Source: Metopolophium dirhodum (lineage: Eukaryota > Arthropoda > Insecta > Hemiptera > Aphididae). Taken from it: a stretch of DNA of 64,000 nucleotides. This document shows positions 34,601 to 46,545 of the stretch, piece by piece. Positions within the stretch are counted from its first letter, which is position 1. Each line of letters opens with the position of its first letter. The DNA is taken from NCBI RefSeq assembly GCF_019925205.1, contig NC_083560.1:41834270-41898269 (forward strand). Direction: 5' to 3'. The notes below the pieces were generated by a model. That model saw only the letters and a program-made list of their open reading frames with translations, was not told where the DNA came from and did no database searches. A program made the translations under genes and the position numbers.

Positions 34601-36616
34601 TCATAGGCGTGCGCAGGCTTTGTCTGCATGGGGTTCCCTTAAAAGGCCTCTAAAGAGGTCTGAACCAAAGATTCTTGTACTAACGACTACCGTGAAATTG
34701 GGTGACTTAGGACATGTGGAGTGATTCTTATAATTTTAGAAAACACGTTTAATAAAAGTTGAAAACTGATACTCAACGTTAATATCTATTATAACTTCCA
34801 TAGAAAATAAAATTTATTGATGACAATAATATAATGTTGTCATAGTACATGCATGTACTAACATAACATATGCCTCCATAACATGTTATGGAGGTAAATA
34901 CTGCACAATATTAGATTTTTAGATTTTTAAAAAATATAACTGATAACTACACAACAACAAATAGACATAATTATTATTAAATTTAATTACATTATTATTA
35001 TTATTACATTATGATTGCGTTTTCGGTAACCTAGTCGTTAACATGTCCGTGTTGATTGGTAGATATATGTGCAAATTGTTAAGTTACTTGATCTCAAACT
35101 GTAGTGTTAAATCGTCTTCATTATTACAAAGCATGGGGTGACTTCAGACAACACATTACCTAATAACTATGCCCAGATCATGTCATCAATGTAGGAGGTC
35201 GTTTATGTATAAGAAATTATAATCGTAATGATATTAAAAATGTTGTTGATGCTGTTGGAAATAAAAAAATGACAATACGAAAGTAAAAAAAAAATTTTAA
35301 GTTGATATTTTTAGAGAAAAGTAGGTAAAAAATTATTTTTTTAGAATATTAAATGAATTAAGTCGTATTTGCGATAAATGTACGGAGTTTTTTTATTTCT
35401 ATTTATTTAATTTTTTTTAAATATCTATATATAGTCCAATGTTATTATAATTATAACATTGGTTTTTAATGAAATTAAAATTGCCCTATTTTGTGGGTCC
35501 CTCTGGTCAAAATTCAACTTTAAAAAAAAGTGTGAACTTTAATGACCTTAATAATTATTACGCTGCTATAATATGATCTTCTTTTCACTCTTTGTAAAAG
35601 TATTTTATTTACTAGCTAGGTATTATATGTAAAAGTTTAATGTAGGTAATAAGAATATTCTGTTTTTTAAGTCTAAAATATTCTTTATTTGTAATAACTA
35701 TTTTAACTAAACTATGTGTAGTTGCATATAATAATATTATTTACAAGTTACAACCGTGAAAAAACGTAAATATATAAATAAAGTAGTTAATAGCTACACA
35801 ATGATAAAAAAAAATAGTGCGCTAGCTGATATCAGCTTGGATAGTAGAGTATTCTCCACAACGTGGAGAAGATCTTCTCTACATCGTGGTATTCTCCAAG
35901 ATTTTAAGATAATAACCTTGGAATATTCTGTGATAATAATAAATCATTTAGTCGACAAAAGCTGATTAATTAGTAACTTTTTTACATTTATTCATAGATA
36001 TCTATACTATGAGATTAAAAATTGGCTACACTTTTTTCATGTAAAATGTAAAAATGTTCGCTATCTAGTATAATAGGTACCTATAGATATCTATGCATTA
36101 ATTAAAGAAAAAGCCAGAGGCCGAAAATTCTATTATATAGCCTTATATATTATAGGCGCAATAGACATAATATTTAGTGTCTCATTTTTCATGACAATTA
36201 CACACAAGAGTACATGACAATTTATTTATAAGTTTATAACTTTTAATAATATGTATCTACATATATAATATACCTAGTATTATGTTTTACAATTTTCATT
36301 AAAAGTTAAAAATTCCGTTATTAAATATAGGTACATATTGTCTTCAAAAGAACACAATGTAACATCAAAAATTATTTGTGAAATTTAAAAAAATTTAGTC
36401 AAATATAAAAAAATTTAAATTATAATCACATTTATTATAGTACAACGTAGGTATTATTTCTTCATCGACGTTGAGATACGCTATAATTAATTTATAATTT
36501 ATTATTAACATATAGTTTTAAAAATTACTTTGAATTGAATTTGTTTTGATAATATTTTCCAGGCCTCTCAGGAACAGCAAGCACACACCCTGCTGCCACT
36601 GTACGCACGCCTATGA
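34601..36616. mobile_element. candidate DNA transposon remnant bounded by 13-bp inverted repeats
   Basis: TCATAGGCGTGCG at 34601-34613 is exactly complemented by CGCACGCCTATGA at 36604-36616, about 2 kb apart. The same 13-mer occurs at 21312-21324, so it is the end of a dispersed family. No transposase was recognised in the interior. The flanks show no obvious target duplication. Confidence 0.45.
35846..35906. repeat. imperfect hairpin centred on AGAAGATCTTCT
   Basis: TCCACAACGTGGAGAAGATC is followed by an imperfect complement (GATCTTCTCTACATCGTGG), giving a stem of about 20 bp with four mismatches. Function unknown. Confidence 0.5.
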
Positions 36617-36699
36617 ATATAATAAGCCCCAGGAAAATATGAAAATACCAGCACATTTACTAATTTACCAAATATTAAATTTTATCCAACTTTTAGATT

Positions 36700-38060
36700 C
36701 CGAGCGAAGCGATGAATGTATTGATTTTATAATGATGTGTGTTTTAGATTCTGAGCGAAACGATAAATGTATTGATTTTACAATGATTTGTGTTTTTTTT
36801 TTAATTTTTTTAATTTTTTTTTGTGTCTGTCATTACCTTTTAGAATAGTGAAAGTGCTTGAATTTTCTTTTACAGTAACTTTTCTGATAGGAAAGTGAAT
36901 CTAGTTGGTACTTTGAGGGGTCAAAAGTTAACATTTCTCAGTAATTTTCAAAAGCTACGTGAAAAACAAGAGAAAAATTAAGGAGAAACGGGAATTTTTA
37001 CGTAAAATCTGTTTTCGAGAAAATCGATTTTGGTTTTTGTTGCAACTTTAAAACAAATGACCGTTGACATGAAATGTTGACTGAATGTTTATATTAGCAT
37101 TTTCTATACACACTAATATTTTTCAAATATTTTGACTGATTTTGAGCTGTTTACGGACATTTTCAGTTTTTATTTTTTTTAGTTTTTTTTCTATGGATGT
37201 CAATAAAACTTTATTTGTTGGGTAAAAAAGCTTGAAAATATAATAGAAGGCTCCTACTATATTGTTACTATGATATTTGAAAAATATTAAAAATCCTTAG
37301 TCACAGTTTTTATTTATAAGCATTTAAAGTTCAAATCTTGACAAAATACGGAAAACTCACGGTAATTTGCAAATTATTTTGAGTTAGAAATTCATAAAAA
37401 ATTTTATTTTTAAATCTAAGTTTTGAAAATATAATACAAGAACCCTCATAAGTTTGTCTACCTTCATCCAAAAAAAAATGTCTACAAGAAAGTCAAATTA
37501 AATTTTTATGAGCGTTTGAAATTCATATTTTTATAACATTTGATTTTTACTCGATTTCTCATGTAGCGATTTTATTATTTTGTTGTAAACAAAAAACGAA
37601 TGACTGTAGATTCTTGAAAATTTCACTGAATGTTTATATTAGCATTTTCTATACACTATACAATTTTGCAAATAATTTGCCTCTTTTCGAGCTGTTTACG
37701 GACATTGTCAATTTTCATTTTTTCTTTAGTTTTTTTTCTATAAATATCAATAAAATTTTATTCGTTGCGTAAAAAAGTGTAAAAATTTATTGCAAGGCTC
37801 CTGATATATTGTTACAATAACAGTTGAAAATCTACTTTTGATATTATGTTACAATTATTAAAAACGATTAACAAAAAAAAAGCGGGTTAGTGGATGTCGG
37901 TTTGCTGCACAGTAGGTTACAAGTGGCTCACTGTAATGGATGGTATTAAATTTAAATCCAATGATATACCTTTACCTAATACATAATATCATTGCAGTAT
38001 AGGTACGAAAAACGATTCTGAGCGGAACGGTTTGTCAGTCTAGGATATTTTATATTAGGT
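36700..38060 (+). repeat. dispersed repeat family A plus B, longest plus-strand copy
   Basis: It contains GATTCTGAGCGAAACGATAA, CTTTTCTGATAGGAAAGTGAA, GAGCTGTTTACGGACATT (twice, about 600 bp apart), and ends with repeat B (37885-38050). The same sequence in opposite orientation spans about 51770-52790, and pieces are at 40930-41240, 54590-54760 and 57420-57660. The internal duplication shows that the unit is itself partly tandem. Non-coding in all copies. The superfamily is not assigned. Confidence 0.75.
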
Positions 38061-39093
38061 ATATTTATATTGTTATTACTTATTATTAATACGGTAGACG
38101 ATAATTTGAATTAATATTATAAAATTGCAAAACTTAACTGAAATCATTATTCTTGGTTATTTAATATGCAATTTCGTGCAAATTTTTACTTAAAATAACT
38201 ATGAAAAAAACTGCGTTTTTGTATATTTTTTAGTTACAGAATAACCTCCAACGTGGAACCTTGTTGTAAGATTTGAATCCTTAGCTATACAAGTTGAACA
38301 TTTCATAAATGTATAACAACAAAATAATTTGTTAATTTTTAATTTGATAAATTATGTCAAAATTTGAAATTTAAAAGCTTATAAAAAAAATCTTGAATAT
38401 GTATTTTTATACTAATATTTCAACAATGTGCGAGGAGCTTTGTATTACATTTTGAAACATTTTAACCAACGAGTATAACTTGAATTGACTTTAAAAAAAA
38501 CTAAAAAAATGAAAATTGGATTACAATATAATTAATTAACTCATAATTTTATTGAGTTACAATATACACACCATGCATTTTTAAATGCAATGTTTTTTGA
38601 AAAAATTAATTCAACCTATTGTATTAGTCTATAGTAAGTATTTGATATTATGCAGAAATGCGGCTTTTCTTATTTGGTTTTTTGATTTTTTGAAACCGAA
38701 ACTCGAAAGTATGTAGAGTTTGTGCCATGACAAAACAGATATAATGGTCTGTACTAAGATCTATAAAGAAAACTATACAAAATATGTTTATAGATCTTTA
38801 AGAGTCTGAAAAAGAGATATTTTAGAGTTTGTAATAGTTTAAATGCATAAATGTGTAAAATATCCAATCCAAATAAAATAGGTACTTGTACCTCAATTGT
38901 TGATGCAAATATATGTCAAGTAGCACGACAACCATAACCTGTAGTAATGGAGACTTCCAGTTCAAAAACTTAAATACTAAATAGCAGGAGTAGTTTTGTA
39001 ACAAAATATTTGTAGTTGGCTTAATTCTAAATATTTTATATATATAACAAAACCTTTTGTACTGCTAAATCATAATAATAATTTTTTTTTCAG
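38061..39093. other. repeat-derived and AT-rich DNA
   Basis: Degraded sequence related to family A (for example the stretch around 38180-38520) with no supported gene. Confidence 0.4.
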
Positions 39094-39236
39094 TGTTTTT
39101 CAACATCCAAGACCAATTGTTCTGCGGTTCAGCCATAGAAACAAAAGACCCTATTGCAACACATAATGGTGATCATAAACCACTATTAACAGAATCAATA
39201 AAACATAGATTTCATGTAAATACAGTTGGTATATAA
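39094..39236 (+). CDS. orphan terminal-exon candidate
   Basis: A strong acceptor (nine T then CAG, ending 39093) is followed by a 47-codon open frame, FFNIQDQLFCGSAIETKDP to FHVNTVGI, with a stop at 39234-39236. The amino-acid composition is more protein-like than in neighbouring random frames. No upstream exon was found and I do not recognise the protein. It could be the last exon of a gene with distant exons, or a relic. Confidence 0.3.
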
Positions 39237-42177
39237 AATGATTAATTTACAAAGAATTTTTAATACTCTTAGAAATCATGTAGAACATAATAATGTATTT
39301 TGAATACTTATTTCTTAACCTATAATAAAAAATTATAAATTAAGAAGAATAAGGGAATAGTGACTTATTTGTTGACTCAAAATGACTTTATTTTAATAAG
39401 CTAAGCATAAAAAGATCATTTCTCTATTGAATGTAATGGATTTTTCATTATTTGCAGCTAATTTAAAATAATAAATAATACAACTGTTTATTTTGGCAAC
39501 AAAAACTATGTAGAATTTTTTTTCATGATAGGGTAGTAATTTACAACATATAATTGACTTCTTCCCTCTTGCCCACATAAACCAAATTATTTTGTTTGAA
39601 TAATAATAATAATAATAATAATCAATAATTTATTATTTTGAACAGAACTGGCAGAAGCCCAATTATATTATGAATTAATTCTTTCATTATTTTAAAAATA
39701 ATATAATTTATTTTAATTCTTATTGTGTTAAAAATTTAAAGGTATAATTGATGAATTCACATATTATTAGTCTAGTATTTTTCATGATCACAGCACATAA
39801 AATAATAAAATATTTTTCATAAGGACCTACTAGATTTTAATTACTCATACTTTTTAGAACATATTTAGTTAAATTCTCTGAAATATTGTGTTTTACCAAT
39901 TATCAACAATGTTCCATGTTTATTATATTTATTATATTTAATTAATATAGTTAGGTACAATAATTATACAAAATATCTTATTAAAATTACTTACAAAATG
40001 TATCATCACTTTCCAATAAAGCTGTTAAAGCTAAAATTCTACACCGGTGAACTGGAGTCTGAATACATCATTAATTTGTGTTATATATAATTTAATAATA
40101 ATGTATAACTCTGGCACAAGTTTAATATAGGTAATTAAAATATGTGTTTTGGTTGTATAGCATACAAAGCCCAAAATACTACTGTAGTATGTACTACAGT
40201 ATATCATTATATTGCTAAGAACCAGGTAAAAGATAGAGATAATATATCACTGTACCGATGTATATTTTTGTAACCTTAATAGACAATCGGAAAATATAAG
40301 TGGTGGGAATTAATAATTAATAATGATAATTTGTATTACAACCAAATATGAGTGGTTTTAGTTGAATTTTAAAAATGTATAATTTCTTTAATGATTTTAT
40401 AGTGTCTGAGAGTCTGAGACATAATACTAAAATTTCAACATTCATTCATTGTATAGGTGTTATGAATGTGAATTCAAAGAAATATATTTAAATAACTATT
40501 TAATTACTTAGGTATAGTATATATTTTATTATTATTTACCTAATACTGTACTAACCGATTGGTAAGTATGTATTTAAATATTTATAAAAAGTTTTGTTTG
40601 TTTTAAATACAATAAAAAAGAGCAATTTGTCAACATTTGGGAGGGGAGAGGAATATTCATATTTATTTTAGAGAGAGGGTATGAACCACAAAATTCCTGT
40701 ATGCATGTCCAATACATCGTACCGCAGCAGTATATGCTAGTTATACCTAACAACGTTCCGGTACAATATACTACCGTCCGATAACGCATATTATTACTGG
40801 ATCAGAGCTCTGACGGTAAAAATAAACGAATATTTATGATCTGTTTTAATAAATACAATAAGTTATATATATATATATATGTACAAAGAGTGACGGCTTG
40901 ATTAAAGCCCTGTCTAGTAGCACTACTTCAACTTGAATAAGCGTTTACATTTTCAATTTTCAACTATTTAGTTTTTTTTCTATAAATGTCAATAAAATTT
41001 TATTTGTTGAGTCAAAAAGCGTGCAAATTTAATACAAGGTTTCTGATATATTGTTACAATAGAAGCTTAAAAATATTAAAAATACATAGTCACAATTTTT
41101 TTTTAAACCTTAAAAGCTTGAATTTTGACAAAATGTATTAAATTTAAAATTAAAAAATGATTTTGTTGTTAAAATTTTATAAAATGTATTACCATTGTAC
41201 CTGTATCAAGATACAGTTTATTCTGTAAACAAAAATATAAAAATATAAAAACACAGTTTTTTTCATAGTTATATTATGTTCAAATTTGGGAAGAAGAACA
41301 ATTTTAGATTTTTGTTTTATTTAAATTATATTATTTGTGGGTACTTGAAACTTCTAAATATAGTATTATTATATTCAAATATGATAAAAAACAAGAATAA
41401 TAGTTCAACTTATCGGATTACCATATTAATAATAACAATATAAATATATATAATATATAATCCCGTGCGAACGCCTATGCATCGAAACACACTTACATTC
41501 CCATAACCAGATCAGCATAAGTTATAAAACTGTGGAAACCTTACAAATTATTTTTAGACCCTGGTAAAAGAGTGGCTATTAGTCATATAATACATTAAAT
41601 ACCACAACTTAATATGATATTAAAATAAATGTAAGTATTTGATTTATTTGCAATGATTTATTACATTAAAATGTTTTTTTTAGATATATATGTTTAACAT
41701 AAAACAAATTTATGATTAGATTTATTTTTAAAAAACATAATTACAGATAGTTTCTGTATATTTATACAATATTGTCCATAAATGTGTTAATTTGTTTATA
41801 CTATTCTTATATTGATGTAAAAGGGAAGTTACAATAGTTTACAAACTTACAGTAATATGTTCGGGTACTAAAGATATTCTATCCCGTTAAATTTGAACAA
41901 AATATGATCAGGGGAATATCAATTACTTTCACAGCTAGTATATAAATACAGTGTACAGATTATATTACATAATCTAATTTTATCAAAGTAGTTTTATATA
42001 TCTGAATATTTGAGTTGGTAGTTTATTTTTAAGCAATATAGTTTAAGCGAGGGTTTACATTTGCATTTTATATAGCAGTCTTGAAGGGCGATAAGGAGGA
42101 CTGATAACTGTGAAGATGACACAAAATTGTAAATTTTTTTTAGATGTGATATACAAACAGATTTTATGGTGAGTGTA
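39237..42177. other. intergenic, AT-rich with repeat A fragment
   Basis: It holds an ATAT run near 40868-40882 and a family A fragment at about 40930-41240 (TTTTATTTGTTGAGTCAAAAAG). CGAACGCCTATG near 41468 resembles the CATAGGCGTGCG ends noted elsewhere. No gene seen. Confidence 0.5.
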
Positions 42178-42771
42178 TTATTTATTGTCCTCATCAGATT
42201 TATCTAGCTTAAGCCTTTTGGCTTGTTTAGGCGTCTCGACTTTCTCTACAAGCTTATTTGTTTTTCCTTGAGGCACTGTGACTTCTTCTTGTTCCTCTTC
42301 TATATTTTCCTCATCCAACTCATTGATTTCCACAGGTTCTAAACTCGTTATAATTGGTTGATATAGACCAAATATTTCATTTCTTAATGATGCCATTTCA
42401 TCTTCTAAATTAGAAAAAAGTTTATCAAGTTCATCCGCTCCATCCTGACATTGTCTTATTCCTTCATTAATAAACTCTTCGCATAAATTAACTTGATGCT
42501 CAATTAGATGTTTGTTTTTATTGAAAAAATGAGTGATTGCACAATTGATAGCATTTTTAACATCTTGGTCGACAGGTAAATCCGCCCTAGAAGTACTAGG
42601 CTTCGGTTCTTCTTCTTTTGCTTCATCTTCTTCTTTGCCTGATGGATCATCAATAACTGAGTATGAATCAAAACTTGGAAAACTGGCATCCATAATACAT
42701 TTTCCCTCCTTCCATTTAATTTCGAGATATTTATAATGTTTAAGACATTTTATAAAACACGTCATGCAAAC
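42178..42771 (-). CDS. eggless-like protein exon 2
   Basis: It encodes residues 59-255, from VCMTCF to the stop. It includes the acidic linker (GKEEDEAKEEE) and the coiled-coil-like segment. Confidence 0.6.
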   Translation of the reverse strand, partial: VCMTCFIKCLKHYKYLEIKWKEGKCIMDASFPSFDSYSVIDDPSGKEEDEAKEEEPKPSTSRADLPVDQDVKNAINCAITHFFNKNKHLIEHQVNLCEEFINEGIRQCQDGADELDKLFSNLEDEMASLRNEIFGLYQPIITSLEPVEINELDEENIEEEQEEVTVPQGKTNKLVEKVETPKQAKRLKLDKSDEDNK

Positions 42772-43019
42772 CTAAACAAACAATCATAATTTAACTCAAA
42801 TTACCTGTGTGTAACATTCAATTTGTTATGAATAATACTAATTACCATTTTGCCAGGTTTGTAATCAACGCCATAATAAGTGCACACTAATTTCAACGCA
42901 TTGTTCAGACTATCACCATAATTACAAAGCCTGTTTATACATTTGAGTTGATGCCCCTGTTTCTCCAATGCTTTGGCGCTAATATGATTTGGTTCCGAAT
43001 TTTTACTTGATAAGGCCAT
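42178..43019 (-). CDS. SETDB1/eggless N-terminus-like protein, 255 aa, two exons
   Basis: Exons are 43019-42846 and 42771-42178, joined in phase 0 (donor GTAATT, acceptor TTGTTTAG). Residues about 20-75 hold paired cysteines (CINRLC ... GKMVCMTCF) around a YYGVDYK core, which recalls the N-terminal Cys module of insect eggless/SETDB1. Then come an acidic linker, a helical region likely to form a coiled coil (DELDKLFSNLEDEMASLRNE), and an acidic tail with a basic nuclear-signal-like KQAKRLKL near the end. Eggless methylates histone H3 Lys9 through Tudor, MBD and SET domains. None of these is present, and the frame ends at a clear stop. The frame is intact, which suggests a functional truncated paralog or the 5' part of a gene with alternative splicing. 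The family assignment is from memory and moderate at best. Confidence 0.6.
42846..43019 (-). CDS. eggless-like protein exon 1
   Basis: ATG at 43019-43017 (MALSSKNSEPNH) followed by the first Cys pair. I chose this start because the upstream frame has stops and no better ATG. Confidence 0.55.
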
Positions 43020-45050
43020 TTTTGTTCTCTAGTCAAGAAAATACTAATCACAAATGAAAAAACAAAAATTAAATTATTTAATTGTTTTATTAGATAAGAC
43101 ATTTTTAATTTAAGAGGTATATTCAATTTTCAATACTGATGTTAATTAATTAACAAGTGTATAGCTCCTATGTATAACCTATAGAGGTCTCAGAAGACGG
43201 TATATTATTATTTATTTGTAATAATCATTAACTACACATCACCAATAGAGTCTCTCAACATTTATGAGTGAACCAATATTATAAATAAAATAATTTAATG
43301 ACTATTAAAAAAAAATCTGACACATGACGATTGACAAATAACTATTGTTTTGAACTTTTAAAGAATTTACATCAAAGTATTTGAATTTCAAATACAAATA
43401 CGTTCAATATAGTATTTAAAATACTTTCCAAATACTTTATTTAAAAAGTATTTAAATACATTTACTCAAATATTTTACATGGCAGGTTGTTAGGTACCTA
43501 CTCAAATATAGTAAATACATACCTAAGTACAATTTACAAAGAGAATCATTGAAGGGACCATCAGTTCATGGAAACTTGAAACAGAGCCTACAAGAGATGT
43601 GAGTAACAAACACTAAATTTTTTTGTGAGTGGACCTATCACTGAATAGAAACTAGAAAGTATCTCTAATATTGTTTATAGTATTAACAAATAAACTAGAG
43701 TTGTATCGTTTCAGTGGTTTGTCATACATTGATTTTATATACTTACCATAAACTAAGATACTAAATATCTACTATACTTCCATGGAATAATAGTGCTACT
43801 GCGATAACTTGTAAATTGTAAATAGTTATTGTAATATTATTGCAGTACTTATATTTGATTGTTGACATTCGACCATCGATATCACCATGTTATAGACATG
43901 CTTATAGGCATGGAGATTAGAGAAACAACGCGGAAGACAGTCGGATGAAACGAAAACCATGGTACCTACGGAATTATTGCATCCGCCAGAACGTGTGTCG
44001 GACAGTAGTGATGTAATTTTACATGTACAGCATATAGGGAATTTATTGTTTTTTTTTATTATTATAATCTAAATGGTATAACTTATGAATAATTACTATG
44101 TAACTTTTTTTAAGACCAAATTTTCCTTAATCGAATATATATGAATTCAATAATATACGACTTATATAGGTACAAAAAGATAGTATAGTTTTAAAAAAAA
44201 CATTCGAATTTTGTATACATATTATATCAATGGGTAATATAATATCAATGCATGCATTTTAATAAGATTCACTGAACACTGTCCCCTACCAATAACGATT
44301 GCATATCTGACGTCAGAATAATAAGCTAAAGCCTCAAATTTCCAAATATCCATATAATATAAAATATATTCTGGCCAAGTATATTTATCATTCCTAAATA
44401 ACATATTATAATTTATTTAGTCATGATATATACACTTACTACTTAATACTTACGAAATAGTAAAAATCCAGTAAATCTCAAATTAAAAAAATGTCATACC
44501 ACAGCTAAGTTGAATAGCGATATCATATTATATTATGTTATTATAAATTGTATGCTTCAATAAAATATATAAAATCTTGTAAAAATATTATTTTAACGCT
44601 GTAAAAAGTGAATAACAATGAATATTTCCATAATTAATGATTAAAAATGATTACAGCAATACAGCATAAATCGAACAAAGGCGTCCTATACAATAAGATA
44701 CATTTTTCGCGGGAACCCATAGATATATTATATAATAACCAGATACCCGACTCCATATACAACAACATAATTAAATTATGATGCCCGACGCCATTTGTGA
44801 CTTTACAAATTCTGATCGTTTTGATTGGCTACGGGCTTGTTTGATATGAAATGTTGTTGTTTATTATCATACTACCTTTCTAACGATTAGTAAACGTTGC
44901 CGAGGTTGCAAATGGCTGCCAGCGCCATTGATAAGAAGAAGTCGTGTTTCTATTTATTGTAATATAATATATCTGTGCGGGAACCACGGAAAAACAGTAG
45001 TACCAACCTAAAAAAAAAATTAATGAAAAAACTTAGTCACGTTCTTTTAC
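43020..45050. other. intergenic region with repeat fragments
   Basis: AT-rich. 43375-43480 repeats AAATACTTT/AAGTATTT-like units. A somewhat GC-richer stretch at 43910-44030 has no recognised frame. No gene is supported. Confidence 0.4.
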
Positions 45051-45053
45051 TTA

Positions 45054-45184
45054 GGGCCAGTTGTACCATCTCTGATTAAAGTTAACCGGAGTTTAATCGG
45101 CCGATTTTGCCCGCTTAAATATCTGTTATCAGATCAGCTGATTAAGCTTAATCGAAGTTTAACCGTACACTATACAAGTGGCAC
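45054..45184. mobile_element. PIF/Harbinger-like MITE, 131 bp
   Basis: The ends GGGCCAGTTGTA (45054) and TACAAGTGGCAC (ending 45184) are imperfect inverted repeats, flanked on both sides by TTA (45051-45053, 45185-45187), the target of PIF/Harbinger elements. The GGGCCAGTTGTA end is familiar from insect MITEs. The interior contains palindromic AGTTTAATCGG/CTTAATCGAAG units. Non-coding. Confidence 0.7.
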
Positions 45185-45556
45185 TTAGAGGATGGCGACT
45201 TGATGTTGAACTTTTTTTAAATAGGTTTATGCTGAATATTAATCATGACTAAATAGATAAGTATGATCACATTTTCCTAATATGCAGATTCCTCTTCAGA
45301 CCATGTCTGTTTCTCAGTTCTCGGATTCTCATTGGTTATTCATATTATCAACACTAGATTATATTTTAAAAATTATTTTTTTTCTGAATTATATCTTCTT
45401 ATAATCGTATGGCTTATTAGTTTTGTGTTTATGATTTAACTACTTAAGTGTTAAATATACTGTTATGACTTATGTATATAATGGTGTATCACATGAGTAA
45501 ATAGACAAACTAAACATGTATTATTTATAACAGACAATAGTATATTTTATAGTATT

Positions 45557-46545
45557 TCAAGGTGGTTTTATTGATGTTGTAATTGAATTAATGAACATAC
45601 GGTTTTGTTTATATAAAAATGAAGTCAATTTTTTAAGTTTTTTATTTGTTGTAGGCTTTTTGCTGTATAATAATGTGTAATTTAAGTTGTTGAGGTGTAT
45701 AAATGACTGAGTTCTTATCAAGCATTGAATAACTTCTAATGGAATATTTAAAAATGAAACTTTTGGTAGTATAATATCTATTAATTTTTTCATGATCCTC
45801 TGTTCATTAGATATATGATTCCCATAAAGATTAATGAAATCAAATTCCAATAGTTTGACGCATAATTCCATTAAATTTAAGCTTGGTATTGTTGGACTTC
45901 CTTTAGAAATAAACTCAATCCAAGATGGTTTATCATTTGGACTTATAATTAACTGAGGATACTTAGTGCCAAAACGATTTGCAATGTATCCACAGAAAAT
46001 GAATCATTTTAAACCTAGGTATGGAAAATTAATATTTTTTACACAATTGTAACATATTATATTATATATAAATAAATAAATGAGTTAAATGTCTTCACAG
46101 GAACATTACAGGCAACTCATATTGATCAAGTAAATCAATGCTTTCTTTTGGAATTTTGGCGTACGTTTCTCCTGATTCACTGACAATGTTTGTCAGGTCT
46201 GTAGACCTGTTAAATTCATCACATCTATAAATTTCTGATGAAGTCAAAAATTGACGAGTTAAACAAGAAGTTTCATCCAACAAATTTGTTTCCAATGTAG
46301 GTTCTGTGTGAGTATTTTCAGTAAATACTACATCAGAGTGTTTTCCCAAAATATACCAACGAAGACTGAAATGTAATATAAATTTAAATGGAAAAGTTAA
46401 GATCAAAATTAGTAAAATCTTAGTTTAAATGTTTTACCAATATTTAAAGTCAAGAAACGTTATATAATTGAAAGCAGAACCTGTCATTCCTTTCAAATAA
46501 CCGAATAAATGTTCGACTATGTCTTGGTTAAGTTTTCTTGTAAAT
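45557..46545 (-). pseudogene. P-element/THAP9-like transposase relic
   Basis: Read on the minus strand: about 46541-46436 has the conserved LNQDIVEHLFGYLKGM segment; after a short intron, 46388-46130 gives LRWYILGKHSDVVF and on to the YELP region; then 46005-45557 gives IFCGYIANRFGTKYPQ and SWIEFISKGSPTIPS to the stop. These follow the order of the C-terminal third of P-element and THAP9 transposases. A TGA lies just before IFCGYIA, and the N-terminal THAP and main catalytic regions are absent. I infer a dead transposon, although domesticated single-copy versions of this family exist. Confidence 0.65.

Noticed and set aside
36546..36848. 100-codon plus-strand frame
   Set aside because: Spans the end of one repeat and the start of another (CTGAGCGAARCGATRAATGT twice); no protein motif.
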